NCBI RefSeq assembly: GCF_030272895.1
Contig: NZ_JALRNF010000032.1
Location: 1 to 64,000, forward strand
Origin: Pseudomonas sp. BGr12
Lineage (GTDB): Bacteria > Pseudomonadota > Gammaproteobacteria > Pseudomonadales > Pseudomonadaceae
Direction of reading: 5' to 3'
DNA length: 64,000 bases
The notes beneath the pieces are model-generated. The model ran no database searches, was not told where the DNA came from, and was given only the letters and a program-made list of their open reading frames with translations. Numbering within the stretch: position 1 is the first letter of the stretch; the number at the start of each line of letters is the position of its first letter. The position numbers and the translations under genes are program-made. Positions 1 to 12,793 of the stretch are shown here, piece by piece.

Positions 1-32
1 GGTTTCGGGGGTTCTCGCTCATCTGGTGGGTC

Positions 33-115
33 CCCCCGCGGCGGGGGGTGGTGGGGTGGCGGGGGGTGCTTCGGGGGGCCACGCCCCCCCCCCCCGTCGG
101 GGGGGGCTGCCCCCG
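33..115. repeat. G/C homopolymer tract downstream of the sigma-54 regulator
   Basis: This stretch is almost only runs of G and C, including a run of 12 C at 84-95 followed closely by 8 G at 99-106, and several G4-G6 runs between 43 and 78. C-run/G-run pairs can fold as GC hairpins, and the G runs could form quadruplexes. It lies just past the stop codon of the minus-strand regulator, so it may help to end its transcript, although there is no T tract. Such low-complexity DNA is also a common place for assembly or sequencing error, and it sits at the window edge. No gene is seen in 1-126. Confidence 0.5.
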
Positions 116-126
116 CGATGGCGTAT

Positions 127-1896
<1,770 letters not shown>

Positions 1897-1956
1897 GGGC
1901 CTGTCCTCTGCCGGGGCAGTGTTGTTGTTTTTGTGTGATCCAGTGTTGATCAGTCC

Positions 1957-2015
1957 TGTTCATTGTCAATTCGCGGCTGTTCAACTGTTCAGCAAATAGT
2001 GTTCATTTGTGTTCA
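1957..2015. promoter_or_regulatory. cluster of five TGTTCA repeats, likely upstream activator sites
   Basis: TGTTCA occurs five times in 59 bp (starts 1957, 1978, 1986, 2000 and 2010), with a near-match TGTTGA at 1944. The cluster lies about 80-140 bp upstream of the sigma-54 promoter of the ABC operon and in front of the regulator's own start. That is the usual distance for a bacterial enhancer. Binding by the adjacent AcoR-type protein is an inference from position. Confidence 0.55.
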
Positions 2016-2089
2016 GTAGCGAATTGTCCTGTGCCTTGCGCCAAGCAAAAAACATTGGCTATCAATGGCTTGGCGGCTCGTTGTGACCC

Positions 2090-2105
2090 TGGCATGAATC
2101 TGGCT
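2090..2105 (+). promoter_or_regulatory. sigma-54 (-24/-12) promoter of the ABC importer operon
   Basis: TGGCATGAATCTGGCT matches the sigma-54 pattern TGGCACG-N4-TTGC, with the invariant GG (2091-2092) and GC (2103-2104) separated by exactly 10 bases. It lies 43 bp before the first ATPase gene and is preceded by a sigma-54 activator gene, so the pairing is convincing. Transcription should begin near 2115. Confidence 0.8.
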
Positions 2106-2147
2106 CTACAGCCGGTGCCTGTCCGATAACAACAATCAGGGCCGCCC

Positions 2148-3241
2148 ATGTCGCTTACGCTGGAGCACGTCAGCCGCACCGTCGACAACCAGGACTGGAT
2201 CGTCGATGCCACCCTCAGTTTCGAGCCGGGCTCGTTCAATGTCCTGCTCGGCCGCACCCTGTCCGGCAAGACCAGCCTGATGCGCCTGATGGCCGGCCTG
2301 GACCGTCCGGATCGCGGGCGGGTGCTGATGAACGGTGAAGATGTCACCGGCCGCCCGGTGCGCCAGCGCAATGTGTCGATGGTCTATCAGCAGTTCATCA
2401 ATTACCCGACCCTCAGCGTGTTCGAGAACATCGCTTCGCCGTTGCGTCAGGCGCGGGTGAGCGAGGAGGAAATCCGCGACAAGGTCCACCGGACCGCGCA
2501 GATGTTGCGTATCGAGCCGTTTCTCAAGCGCCTGCCGCTGGAGCTGTCCGGTGGCCAGCAGCAGCGCACGGCCATGGCCCGGGCGCTGGTCAAGGATGCC
2601 GAACTGATCCTGTTCGATGAGCCACTGGTCAACCTGGACTACAAGTTGCGCGAAGAACTGCGCCAGGAAATGCGCGCGCTGTTCGCCCAGCGTCACTGCA
2701 TTGCCGTGTATGCCACCACCGAGCCCAATGAGGCCCTCGCCCTGGGCGGTACCACCACGATCCTGCATGAAGGTCGCATCGTGCAGAGCGGCCCGACCGC
2801 CCGGGTTTATCACCAGCCGCGCTCGGTGCTGGCGGCCGAGCTGTTTTCCGAGCCGCCGATCAACCTGATTCCCGGACGCATCAGTGGCAACGAAGTGAGT
2901 TTTGCCGGCGCCGTGCACTTTGCCATGAACGCCGACCTGCAGCGTATCGGTGATGGCGAGTATCGCTTTGGCGTGCGTCCCAGCCATATCAGCCTGGTGC
3001 CCTCCAATGACGATGACCTGGAGCTGGCGGTGCTGGTGGAACTGGCGGAAATCAGCGGCTCGGAAACCTTCCTGCATGTGCGCAACGAGCACTTTCGCAT
3101 CATCCTGCACCTGCCCGGTGTACATGAGTACAACGTCGATGCGCCGATCCGGGTGTTCATCCCGACCCACAAACTGTTCGTCTTCGACAGCGACGGACAA
3201 CTGGTGCAGGCGCCCGGCACCCGTGAAGCGAGGGTCGCCTG

Positions 3242-3242
<1 letters not shown>
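2148..3242 (+). CDS. ABC importer ATP-binding protein, GlpS-like (H-loop degenerate)
   Basis: 364 residues, one of two different ATPases of a CUT1-type importer related to the glycerol transporter GlpSTPQV described in Rhizobium. Walker A is GRTLSGKT (35-42), the signature LSGGQ is intact (133-137) and Walker B reads LILFDEP. The C-terminal third is an OB-fold/TOBE-like MalK regulatory region. At the place of the H-loop histidine (the usual THDQxEA) it has T191 in the stretch TTEPNEA, so its own ATP site should be weak. The stop overlaps the next start by one base (TGATG), which suggests translational coupling. The substrate is not proven by sequence; glycerol or another polyol is the best guess. 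Confidence 0.88.
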
Positions 3243-5199
<1,957 letters not shown>

Positions 5200-5208
5200 G
5201 AGGCGGCC

Positions 5209-6009
5209 ATGAACCCGCGCAAGACGCTGCCCCTGGTGCTGTACATCCTGTTCCTGCTGGTGCCGATCTACTGGCTGCTGAACATGTCGTTCAAGAGCAA
5301 TACCGAGATCCTCGGCGGCCTGACCCTGTGGCCCCGGGAATTCACCTTCGACAACTACCGGGTGATCTTCACCGACCCGAGCTGGTACAGCGGCTACATC
5401 AACTCGCTCTACTACGTGTGCCTGAACACGGTGATTTCCCTGAGCGTGGCCCTGCCTGCCGCCTATGCCTTCTCGCGCTACCGCTTCCTGGGCGACAAGC
5501 ACTTGTTCTTCTGGCTGCTGACCAATCGCATGGCGCCGCCGGCGGTGTTCCTGTTGCCATTCTTCCAGCTGTATTCGTCCATCGGCCTGTTCGACACCCA
5601 CATTGCCGTGGCCCTGGCCCACTGCCTGTTCAACGTGCCACTGGCGGTGTGGATCCTGGAAGGTTTCATGTCCGGTGTGCCCAAGGAAATCGACGAAACC
5701 GCCTACATCGATGGCTACAGTTTCCCGCGATTCTTCGTGAAGATCTTTGTCCCGCTGATTGGCTCGGGCATCGGTGTCACGGCGTTTTTCTGCTTCATGT
5801 TTTCCTGGGTCGAACTGCTGCTGGCGCGCACCCTGACCTCGGTCAACGCCAAGCCGATTGCGGCGGTGATGACCCGCACGGTGTCGGCTTCCGGCATCGA
5901 CTGGGGCGTGCTGGCGGCGGCCGGGGTGCTGACCATCCTGCCGGGCATGCTGGTGATCTGGTTTGTCCGTAACCACGTGGCCAAGGGCTTTGCCCTGGGC
6001 CGGGTCTGA
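5209..6009 (+). CDS. ABC importer permease, GlpQ-like (MalG type)
   Basis: A 266-residue inner-membrane permease, second half of the channel. It shows the MalG-like pattern: one N-terminal helix (about 8-28), then a conserved core with the EAA loop near residues 158-180 (EIDETAYIDGYSFPRFF). A GGAGG ribosome site lies 5 bases before the start, 10 bp after the preceding stop. The length matches CUT1 MalG-type permeases. Confidence 0.88.
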   Translation: MNPRKTLPLVLYILFLLVPIYWLLNMSFKSNTEILGGLTLWPREFTFDNYRVIFTDPSWYSGYINSLYYVCLNTVISLSVALPAAYAFSRYRFLGDKHLFFWLLTNRMAPPAVFLLPFFQLYSSIGLFDTHIAVALAHCLFNVPLAVWILEGFMSGVPKEIDETAYIDGYSFPRFFVKIFVPLIGSGIGVTAFFCFMFSWVELLLARTLTSVNAKPIAAVMTRTVSASGIDWGVLAAAGVLTILPGMLVIWFVRNHVAKGFALGRV

Positions 6010-6020
6010 GGAGGCGCGCT

Positions 6021-6292
<272 letters not shown>

Positions 6293-6293
<1 letters not shown>

Positions 6294-6308
6294 CCGAAAG
6301 GTTTCGGC
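6293..6308 (+). other. intercistronic hairpin before the binding-protein gene
   Basis: GCCGAAA-GG-TTTCGGC forms a 7-bp stem immediately after the DUF2160 stop codon. It has no T tract. Hairpins here often stabilise or limit mRNA so that the binding protein is made in different amounts from the membrane parts; that role is inferred. Confidence 0.45.
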
Positions 6309-6343
6309 CAGGCTCCAGGGGAATATTCAATCGGGAGATCACG

Positions 6344-8083
6344 ATGTTCGACAACAACAAGAACCGGCGACATTTGACCCTGGCAGCCTTGCTCGTACTG
6401 GGCAGCTTGCACGCCAGCGCCTGGGCCGACGCCTATGAGGACGCGGCAAAGAAATGGATCGGCAGCGAGTTCAAGCCGTCGACCCTGACACCGGAGCAGC
6501 AGCTTGAGGAGCTGAAGTGGTTCATCAAAGCCTCTGAACCCTTCCGGGGCATGAAGATCAACGTGGTCTCGGAAACCATCGCCACCCACGAATACGAGTC
6601 CAAGGTACTGGCCAAAGCCTTTACCGAAATCACCGGGATCAAGCTGACCCACGACCTGCTGCAGGAAGGCGACGTGGTGGAGAAGCTGCAAACCCAGATG
6701 CAGTCGGACAAGAATATCTATGACGGCTGGGTCAACGACTCCGACCTGATCGGCACGCACTTTCGCTACGGCAAGACCGAGTCGATCACCGACCTGATGG
6801 CCAACGAAGGCAAGGACTACACCTCGCCAACCCTGGACCTGAAAGACTTTATCGGCATTTCCTTCACCACCGCGCCCGACGGCAAGGTCTACCAGTTGCC
6901 CGACCAGCAGTTCGCCAACCTCTACTGGTTCCGCGCCGACTGGTTCGACCGGCCGGACCTCAAGGCCAGGTTCAAGGAAAAGTACGGCTATGAACTGGGG
7001 GTGCCGGTCAACTGGTCGGCCTACGAGGATATCGCCAAGTTCTTCAGCGAGGACGTCAAGGAAATCGACGGCAAGCGTGTCTATGGGCACATGGACTACG
7101 GCAAGAAGGACCCGTCGCTGGGCTGGCGCTTCACCGATGCCTGGTTCTCCATGGCCGGCGGCGGCGACAAGGGCCTGCCTAATGGCTTGCCGGTGGATGA
7201 ATGGGGGATTCGCGTCGAGGACTGCCATCCGGTGGGCTCCAGCGTCACCCGTGGCGGCGATACCAATGGCCCGGCGGCCGTCTATGCCACGCAAAAATAC
7301 GTCGACTGGATGCGCGCCTATGCGCCGCCGGAAGCCCAGGGCATGACCTTCTCCGAGTCCGGCCCGGTGCCCTCCCAGGGCAATATCGCCCAGCAGATCT
7401 TCTGGTACACCGCTTTTACCGCCGACATGACCAAGCCGGGCCTGCCGGTGATGAATGCCGATGGCACGCCGAAGTGGCGCATGGCGCCGTCGCCCAAGGG
7501 ACCGTACTGGGAGGAGGGCATGAAGCTGGGTTACCAGGATGCCGGCTCCTGGACCTTCCTCAAATCGACCCCGGAGAAACAGCGCCTGGCGGCCTGGCTC
7601 TACGCCCAGTTCGTCACCTCCAAGACCGTCTCGTTGAAAAAGACCATCGTCGGCCTGACGCCGATACGCGAGTCGGACATCAACTCCCAGGCGATGACCG
7701 ACCTGGCACCCAAGCTGGGCGGGCTGGTGGAGTTCTACCGCAGCCCGGCGCGGGTGCAGTGGACCCCGACCGGCACCAACGTGCCTGATTACCCGCGCCT
7801 GGCGCAACTGTGGTGGAGCCATATCGCCGAAGCGGCCAGTGGCGAGAAGACCCCGCAGGAGGCGCTCGATGGCCTGGCCCGCGACCAGGACCGCATCCTC
7901 GAACGCCTGGAGCGTTCCAAGGCCCAGGCGACCTGCGCGCCGAAGCTGAACCCGGAACGTGATGCCCAGTACTGGTACGACCAACCCGGGGCGCCGAAGC
8001 CGAAACTGGCCAACGAGAAACCCAAGGGCGAGACGGTGAGCTACAGCGAGTTGCTCAAGTCCTGGGAGGCGGCGCGGCAGTAG
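6344..8083 (+). CDS. periplasmic solute-binding protein of the importer (GlpV-like)
   Basis: 579 residues, family 1 extracellular solute-binding protein. The start at 6344 is chosen because it has a GGGAG ribosome site 6 bases upstream and begins a normal signal peptide (basic NNKNRR, hydrophobic LTLAALLVLGSL, cleavage near ASAWA-DA). The open frame extends upstream to 5963, but that part is out of frame over two other genes. At about 550 mature residues it is longer than most sugar-binding proteins, as in the GlpV family. It captures substrate in the periplasm and hands it to the two permeases. Last gene of the operon, followed by a palindromic repeat. Confidence 0.88.
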   Translation: MFDNNKNRRHLTLAALLVLGSLHASAWADAYEDAAKKWIGSEFKPSTLTPEQQLEELKWFIKASEPFRGMKINVVSETIATHEYESKVLAKAFTEITGIKLTHDLLQEGDVVEKLQTQMQSDKNIYDGWVNDSDLIGTHFRYGKTESITDLMANEGKDYTSPTLDLKDFIGISFTTAPDGKVYQLPDQQFANLYWFRADWFDRPDLKARFKEKYGYELGVPVNWSAYEDIAKFFSEDVKEIDGKRVYGHMDYGKKDPSLGWRFTDAWFSMAGGGDKGLPNGLPVDEWGIRVEDCHPVGSSVTRGGDTNGPAAVYATQKYVDWMRAYAPPEAQGMTFSESGPVPSQGNIAQQIFWYTAFTADMTKPGLPVMNADGTPKWRMAPSPKGPYWEEGMKLGYQDAGSWTFLKSTPEKQRLAAWLYAQFVTSKTVSLKKTIVGLTPIRESDINSQAMTDLAPKLGGLVEFYRSPARVQWTPTGTNVPDYPRLAQLWWSHIAEAASGEKTPQEALDGLARDQDRILERLERSKAQATCAPKLNPERDAQYWYDQPGAPKPKLANEKPKGETVSYSELLKSWEAARQ

Positions 8084-8094
8084 GCGTCGACCCC

Positions 8095-8164
8095 ATCGCA
8101 GGCTTCGCCAGCTCCCACAGGGTCGCAGCCTGCACAACCTGTGGGAGCTGGCGAAGCCTGCGAT
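8095..8164. repeat. palindromic repeat (REP-like), perfect 26-bp inverted repeat
   Basis: Arms 8095-8120 and 8139-8164 are perfect reverse complements over 26 bases around an 18-base loop. The right arm begins CTGTGGGAGCTGGCGAAGCC, a variant of the P. putida/P. fluorescens repeat family also found at 19160 and 34461. It sits between two converging genes, a typical place for such elements, and would form a very stable hairpin in either transcript. Confidence 0.85.
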
Positions 8165-8187
8165 AGAGCCCTGACGCCGGGCACAAA

Positions 8188-8215
8188 AAAACGGCACCTA
8201 ACCAGGTGCCGTTTT
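8188..8215 (-). terminator. rho-independent terminator of folD, possibly bidirectional
   Basis: A perfect 12-bp stem (8188-8199 with 8204-8215) and a 4-base loop. Read on the minus strand it ends in a run of seven T, a classic terminator for folD. On the plus strand it has four T, so it could also stop read-through from the importer operon. Confidence 0.85.
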
Positions 8216-8232
8216 CATTGAAGCCTCACCGC

Positions 8233-9087
8233 TTACTTATGCAGTTCTTCCGCCGCATACAGGGTGTTCTCCAGCAGGCAGGCGCGGGTCATCGGCCCGA
8301 CGCCGCCCGGCACCGGGGTGATCCAGCCGGCGCGGGGCAGGGCGGTCTCGTAGACCACGTCACCCACCAGCTTGCCGTCTTCCTGGCGGTTGATGCCGAC
8401 GTCGATGACGATCGCACCTTCCTTGATCCACTCACCCTTGACCAGGCCTGGCTTGCCAGCGGCCACCACGACCAGGTCGGCGCGGCCGACGTGGCCGGCC
8501 AGGTCCTTGGTGAAGCGGTGGGTCACGGTCACGGTGCAGCCGGCCAGCAGCAGCTCCATGGCCATCGGCCGGCCGACGATGTTCGAGGCACCGACCACCA
8601 CCGCGTTCATGCCGTACAGGTCCTGACCGGTGCTTTGCAGCAGGGTCATGATGCCTTTCGGGGTGCACGGGCGCAGCAGCGGGATACGCTGGGCCAGGCG
8701 GCCGACGTTATAAGGATGGAAACCATCGACGTCCTTGTCCGGACGAATGCGTTCGAGCAGCAGCGAGGCGTCCAGGTGCGCCGGCAGCGGCAACTGCAGC
8801 AGGATACCGTCGATGCTGGCATCGTCATTGAGGCGATCGATCAGATCGGTCAGCGCCTGCTGGGTGGTCTCGCTGGGCAGGTCGAAGGCTTCGGAGATAA
8901 AGCCGACTTCTTCGCAATCCTTGCGCTTGTGCGAGACATAGACTTGAGAGGCGGGGTCGGTGCCGACCAGGATCACCGCCAGGCCAGGCGTACGCAGGCC
9001 TTGCTGGCGACGCTCCACGACACGTTGGGCGATCTGCTGGCGCAGGTTGGCGGCGATCGCCTTGCCGTCGATAAGGTGTGCAGTCAT
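8233..9087 (-). CDS. folD: bifunctional methylenetetrahydrofolate dehydrogenase / cyclohydrolase FolD
   Basis: 284 residues, the usual FolD length. It interconverts 5,10-methylene-THF, methenyl-THF and 10-formyl-THF using NADP in the cytosol, feeding purine and formyl-Met-tRNA synthesis. Family marks: [11 protein letters not shown], containing the catalytic lysine of the YxxxK motif (about residues 50-60), QLPLPAH, the NADP-binding stretch [16 protein letters not shown] and the C-terminal [16 protein letters not shown]. It stands alone and reads away from the tRNA cluster, with its own terminator just downstream. Confidence 0.97.
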   Translation of the reverse strand: MTAHLIDGKAIAANLRQQIAQRVVERRQQGLRTPGLAVILVGTDPASQVYVSHKRKDCEEVGFISEAFDLPSETTQQALTDLIDRLNDDASIDGILLQLPLPAHLDASLLLERIRPDKDVDGFHPYNVGRLAQRIPLLRPCTPKGIMTLLQSTGQDLYGMNAVVVGASNIVGRPMAMELLLAGCTVTVTHRFTKDLAGHVGRADLVVVAAGKPGLVKGEWIKEGAIVIDVGINRQEDGKLVGDVVYETALPRAGWITPVPGGVGPMTRACLLENTLYAAEELHK

Positions 9088-9217
9088 GACGCGTGATTAA
9101 CCATCGAGTGGAAATAAAAGAGCGCGCATTCTCGCATGAAGGGGGGCGAGGGCAAAGGCGCTTGGTCCGGGATTTGCCCTAAGCCCTTAAATAAAATGAG
9201 TTTTTTTCAGAAAAGAG

Positions 9218-9246
9218 TTGACGGTATGCCCGCTCGTCTATAAGAT
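9218..9246 (+). promoter_or_regulatory. sigma-70 promoter of the tRNA cluster
   Basis: TTGACG (9218-9223), a 17-base spacer and TAAGAT (9241-9246); an overlapping TATAAG at 9239 is an alternative -10. A GC-rich discriminator follows. It lies about 125 bp before the first tRNA, so the precursor would have a long 5' leader. It is the best promoter seen in 9088-9370, which holds no gene. Confidence 0.6.
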
Positions 9247-9370
9247 TCGTCGCACTTGTCGGGCGGAGCCTAGCACTGGTTAGCAAGGTCAGGCAGAATG
9301 AGCGGATTTGTTGCTTGTTCGGTACGGCTAAAAGTTAATTTGTAATCGTAACAGAAAGCAGATTAAATAT

Positions 9371-9447
9371 GCGCCCGTAGCTCAGCTGGATAGAGCATCC
9401 GCCTTCTAAGCGGATGGTCGCAGGTTCGAGTCCTGCCGGGTGCGCCA
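9371..9447 (+). tRNA. tRNA-Arg (TCT)
   Basis: 77 nt with encoded CCA. Anticodon loop CTTCTAA gives anticodon TCT, reading AGA. Acceptor GCGCCCG pairs with CGGGTGC, and the T arm GCAGG-TTCGAGT-CCTGC is perfect. First gene of a four-tRNA transcript. Confidence 0.96.
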
Positions 9448-9487
9448 TAAGGCAGCTTAGGCACAAGTAAAGCGGTAACTGCAATAT

Positions 9488-9564
9488 GGTGGGCGTAGCT
9501 CAGTTGGTAGAGCACAGGATTGTGATTCCTGGTGTCGTGGGTTCGATCCCCATCGTCCACCCCA
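9488..9564 (+). tRNA. tRNA-His (GTG), copy 1
   Basis: Includes the extra 5' G(-1) at 9488 that marks histidine tRNA, opposite C73. Anticodon stem/loop CAGGA-TTGTGAT-TCCTG gives GTG. CCA is encoded. Identical in sequence to the second copy 283 bp downstream. Confidence 0.96.
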
Positions 9565-9572
9565 TATTCCAG

Positions 9573-9600
9573 AAGGCGCCCGATGAAAATCTGGCGCCTT
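9573..9600 (+). other. hairpin after tRNA-His copy 1 (processing or weak terminator)
   Basis: AAGGCGCCCGAT-GAAA-ATCTGGCGCCTT folds with one mismatch and a GAAA tetraloop. It is followed by TGCTTTAAA rather than a strong T run. The same hairpin, perfect and with a T tract, follows the second His copy, so this one is probably a decayed or read-through version. Confidence 0.6.
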
Positions 9601-9617
9601 TGCTTTAAATGCTTCAC

Positions 9618-9702
9618 GCGGACGTGGTGAAATTGGTAGACACACTGGATTTAGGTTCCAGCGGCGCAAGCTGTAAGAGTTCGAGTCTCTTCGTCCGCAC
9701 CA
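9618..9702 (+). tRNA. tRNA-Leu (TAG)
   Basis: 85 nt class II tRNA with a long variable arm and encoded CCA. Anticodon stem/loop CTGGA-TTTAGGT-TCCAG gives TAG, reading CUA and other CUN codons. Acceptor GCGGACG pairs with CGTCCGC. Confidence 0.96.
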
Positions 9703-9770
9703 TTCACGCTTTCACCGCCCTTCGCTGAAGCGCGAGAAAGCCTGAGGCCAAAAGGCCGCAATTGCACTAT

Positions 9771-9847
9771 GGTGGGCGTAGCTCAGTTGGTAGAGCACAG
9801 GATTGTGATTCCTGGTGTCGTGGGTTCGATCCCCATCGTCCACCCCA
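9771..9847 (+). tRNA. tRNA-His (GTG), copy 2
   Basis: Same sequence as copy 1, including G(-1) at 9771, the GTG anticodon and encoded CCA. The bases after it (terminator stem with GAAA loop) are also shared, which points to a duplicated unit. Confidence 0.96.
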
Positions 9848-9854
9848 TATTCCC

Positions 9855-9890
9855 AAAGGCGCCGGATGAAAATCCGGCGCCTTTGTTTTT
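9855..9890 (+). terminator. rho-independent terminator of the tRNA operon
   Basis: A perfect 13-bp stem (9855-9867 with 9872-9884), GAAA tetraloop, then GTTTTT. Ends the four-tRNA transcript. Confidence 0.85.
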
Positions 9891-9941
9891 GCATCTTTCC
9901 ACGCTTTCGCCGCCCTTCGCTGAAGCGTGCGTAAAGCCTCG

Positions 9942-9967
9942 AAAAAGCCGCCTAGTGCGGCTTTTTT
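9942..9967 (+). terminator. second rho-independent terminator after the tRNA operon
   Basis: AAAAAGCCGC-CTAGT-GCGGCTTTTTT; a back-up terminator about 55 bp beyond the first. The A tract on the other side would let it act in both directions. Bases 9968-10112 show no further feature. Confidence 0.8.
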
Positions 9968-10112
9968 CGTTTCTGCTTTCAGTGTTCCGCCCACGAGCGG
10001 CGAACCGATCTGCGGCAGGTGCCGTTGCAGGCTGGTGACAAAGGGGCAAAAACTGATAGATTTCAGCCGGTTGAGGCCGTAGATCACGGCAAGTTGTAGT
10101 GAGGACAGCCGC

Positions 10113-10415
10113 ATGATTTCAAAAGAACGCCAGGCCAGCGCATTGCAGCGCTTCGTCGAGGCCAATCCGCAGCTGCTCGAAGAGATTGCCGGGCTCAGTG
10201 CCCAGGAGCAGCATCAGCAGATCGAGTGGGCGTTCGAGGATGCCGCGCAAGAGCAGGGGCTTGAGCCTTGGGAGCTGACGCTGCAACTGATCGCCGGGTC
10301 CGAGGATGAGCTCAAGGCCATGCGTCTTGAGGTGCATCGGGAAGTGGCTCAGGCGCTGGGCATGAGCTGGGAAGAATATTGTGGGTTCAATGAGATCGAC
10401 GACTCGGCGCTCTGA
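10113..10415 (+). CDS. small acidic DUF6388-type protein
   Basis: A 100-residue soluble acidic protein, probably largely helical, with the motifs LEPWELTLQLIA and REVAQALGMSWEEYC. It resembles the DUF6388 family found widely in Pseudomonas. No catalytic motif, signal peptide or membrane segment is seen. A GAGGAC ribosome site lies about 7 bases before the ATG. It stands alone between the tRNA cluster and tig. Function unknown. Confidence 0.8.
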   Translation: MISKERQASALQRFVEANPQLLEEIAGLSAQEQHQQIEWAFEDAAQEQGLEPWELTLQLIAGSEDELKAMRLEVHREVAQALGMSWEEYCGFNEIDDSAL

Positions 10416-10553
10416 TGTCCGGCGCTTGGTTTTGTAGTGTCTTGAAATGTATTTCTGGGCGCTGCCAGTAGATCTCGAAGGCTCTCGGACAGGGTTCTGG
10501 CCGGGGGCTGTAAATGAAATGGACCGGCGTATTTTCCCGTCGTCCTGAACGGG

Positions 10554-10582
10554 GTGACTTCTGGCCTGTGAGCCACTAGAAT
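10554..10582 (+). promoter_or_regulatory. sigma-70 promoter of tig
   Basis: GTGACT (10554-10559), 17-base spacer, TAGAAT (10577-10582), 61 bp before the tig start. The rest of 10416-10553 shows no other feature. Confidence 0.55.
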
Positions 10583-10643
10583 GCTTGCCCTTGATTCTGG
10601 AGTCGGGTATCGCCGGCTAACGTCTGTGCAACGAGGAATATCC

Positions 10644-11954
10644 ATGCAAGTTTCTGTTGAAAATACTTCTGCTCTCGAGCGTCGCATGACCATCGCCGTT
10701 CCGGCAGAGCGCGTCGAGACCGAAGTCAACAAGCGTCTGCAACAGACTGCCCGTCGCGCCAAGGTCCCAGGCTTCCGTCCTGGCAAGGTGCCGATGAGCG
10801 TGATCCGTCAGCGTTATGAAGATGCCGCCCGTCAGGAAGCCTTCGGCGACCTGGTCCAGGCTTCCTTCTACGAAGCTGTGGTCGAGCAGAAGCTGAACCC
10901 GGCTGGCGCACCTGCCGTCGAGCCAAAGTCCTTCGAAAAGGGCAAGGACCTGGAATACATCGCCACCTTCGAAGTATACCCTGAGTTCACCGTTGCCGGT
11001 TTCGACTCGATCGCTGTCGAGCGCCTGAGCGCCGACGTGGCTGACGCCGACCTGGACAACATGCTGGAAGTACTGCGCAAGCAGAACATCCGTTTCGAGG
11101 CCGTCGAGCGCGCTGCCCAGAACGAAGACCAGCTGAACATCGATTTCGTCGGCAAGATCGACGGCGAAGCCTTCGCCGGCGGTTCGGCCAAGGGCACCCA
11201 GCTGGTACTGGGCTCCGGCCGTATGATCCCGGGCTTCGAAGAAGGCCTGGTCGGCGCCAAGGCGGGTGAAGAGCGCGTTCTGAACCTGGCCTTCCCAGAG
11301 GACTACCAGAACCTGGACCTGGCTGGCAAAACCGCCGAGTTCACCGTTACCGTCAACAGCGTTTCCGAGCCTAAGCTGCCTGAGCTGAACGAAGAGTTCT
11401 TCGCCCAGTTCGGTATCAAGGAAAGCGGCGTCGACGGTTTCCGCGCCGAAGTTCGCAAGAACATGGAGCGTGAACTGCGCCAGGCCATCAAGACCAAGGT
11501 CAAGAACCAGGTAATGGACGGCCTGCTGGCTGCCAACCCGATCGAAGTGCCAAAAGCCCTGCTGGAAAACGAAGTGAACCGCCTGCGCGTTCAAGCCGTT
11601 CAGCAGTTCGGTGGCAACATCAAGCCTGAGCAACTGCCGGCCGAGCTGTTCGAAGAGCAAGCCAAGCGCCGCGTCGTGCTGGGCCTGATCATCGCCGAAG
11701 TGGTCAAGCAGAACGAGCTGAAGCCGGACGAAGCCCGCGTTCGCGAAATGATCCAGGAAATGGCTTCGGCCTACCAGGAGCCTGAGCAGGTCATCGCCTG
11801 GTACTACAAGAACGACCAGCAACTGAACGAAGTCCGTTCGGTTGTGCTGGAAGAACAAGTTGTGGATACTGTTCTGCAGAAAGCTACTGTGACCGACAAA
11901 TCGGTCTCGTACGAAGAAGCTGTCAAGCCAGCACAGGCTCCTGCCGCTGACTGA
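10644..11954 (+). CDS. tig: trigger factor, ribosome-associated chaperone and PPIase
   Basis: 436 residues. It binds ribosomal protein L23 near the exit tunnel and folds nascent chains. The N-terminal ribosome-binding domain holds GFRPGKVP (about residues 43-50). The FKBP-type PPIase domain follows (about 150-245, with [15 protein letters not shown] and [11 protein letters not shown]), then the C-terminal helical arms. The start at 10644 has a GAGGA ribosome site; the open frame to 10581 adds 21 residues unlike the family. First gene of the tig-clpP-clpX-lon island. Confidence 0.97.
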   Translation: MQVSVENTSALERRMTIAVPAERVETEVNKRLQQTARRAKVPGFRPGKVPMSVIRQRYEDAARQEAFGDLVQASFYEAVVEQKLNPAGAPAVEPKSFEKGKDLEYIATFEVYPEFTVAGFDSIAVERLSADVADADLDNMLEVLRKQNIRFEAVERAAQNEDQLNIDFVGKIDGEAFAGGSAKGTQLVLGSGRMIPGFEEGLVGAKAGEERVLNLAFPEDYQNLDLAGKTAEFTVTVNSVSEPKLPELNEEFFAQFGIKESGVDGFRAEVRKNMERELRQAIKTKVKNQVMDGLLAANPIEVPKALLENEVNRLRVQAVQQFGGNIKPEQLPAELFEEQAKRRVVLGLIIAEVVKQNELKPDEARVREMIQEMASAYQEPEQVIAWYYKNDQQLNEVRSVVLEEQVVDTVLQKATVTDKSVSYEEAVKPAQAPAAD

Positions 11955-11978
11955 TTTTCTTCTCTCGTAGGAAAACAC

Positions 11979-12006
11979 CACAAGCCAGCCTTCGAGCTGG
12001 CTTGTG
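11979..12006 (+). other. hairpin between tig and clpP
   Basis: A perfect 11-bp stem (11979-11989 with 11996-12006) and six-base loop CTTCGA, without a T tract. It probably only partly stops tig transcripts, or protects their 3' end, leaving some read-through into clpP. Confidence 0.55.
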
Positions 12007-12045
12007 CGTATTCAAGACATGACTATTTGGGAGTGAGTGCAGGAC

Positions 12046-12687
<642 letters not shown>

Positions 12688-12731
12688 CAAGGCGCCAAAG
12701 CAGGTGGTCGGGCCTTCCTGCCACCTGCGGA

Positions 12732-12760
12732 CTTGAAAAAGCCCGCAATTGCCTTCATCT
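12732..12760 (+). promoter_or_regulatory. candidate sigma-32 heat-shock promoter of clpX
   Basis: CTTGAAA (12732-12738), 14-base spacer, CTTCATCT (12753-12760), compared with the sigma-32 pattern CTTGAAA-N13/14-CCCCATNT. The -35 is perfect and the -10 partial. It lies 34 bp before clpX. Confidence 0.45.
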
Positions 12761-12793
12761 TGTGTTTCAAGCCTACCGGATTGGATCGATCGA

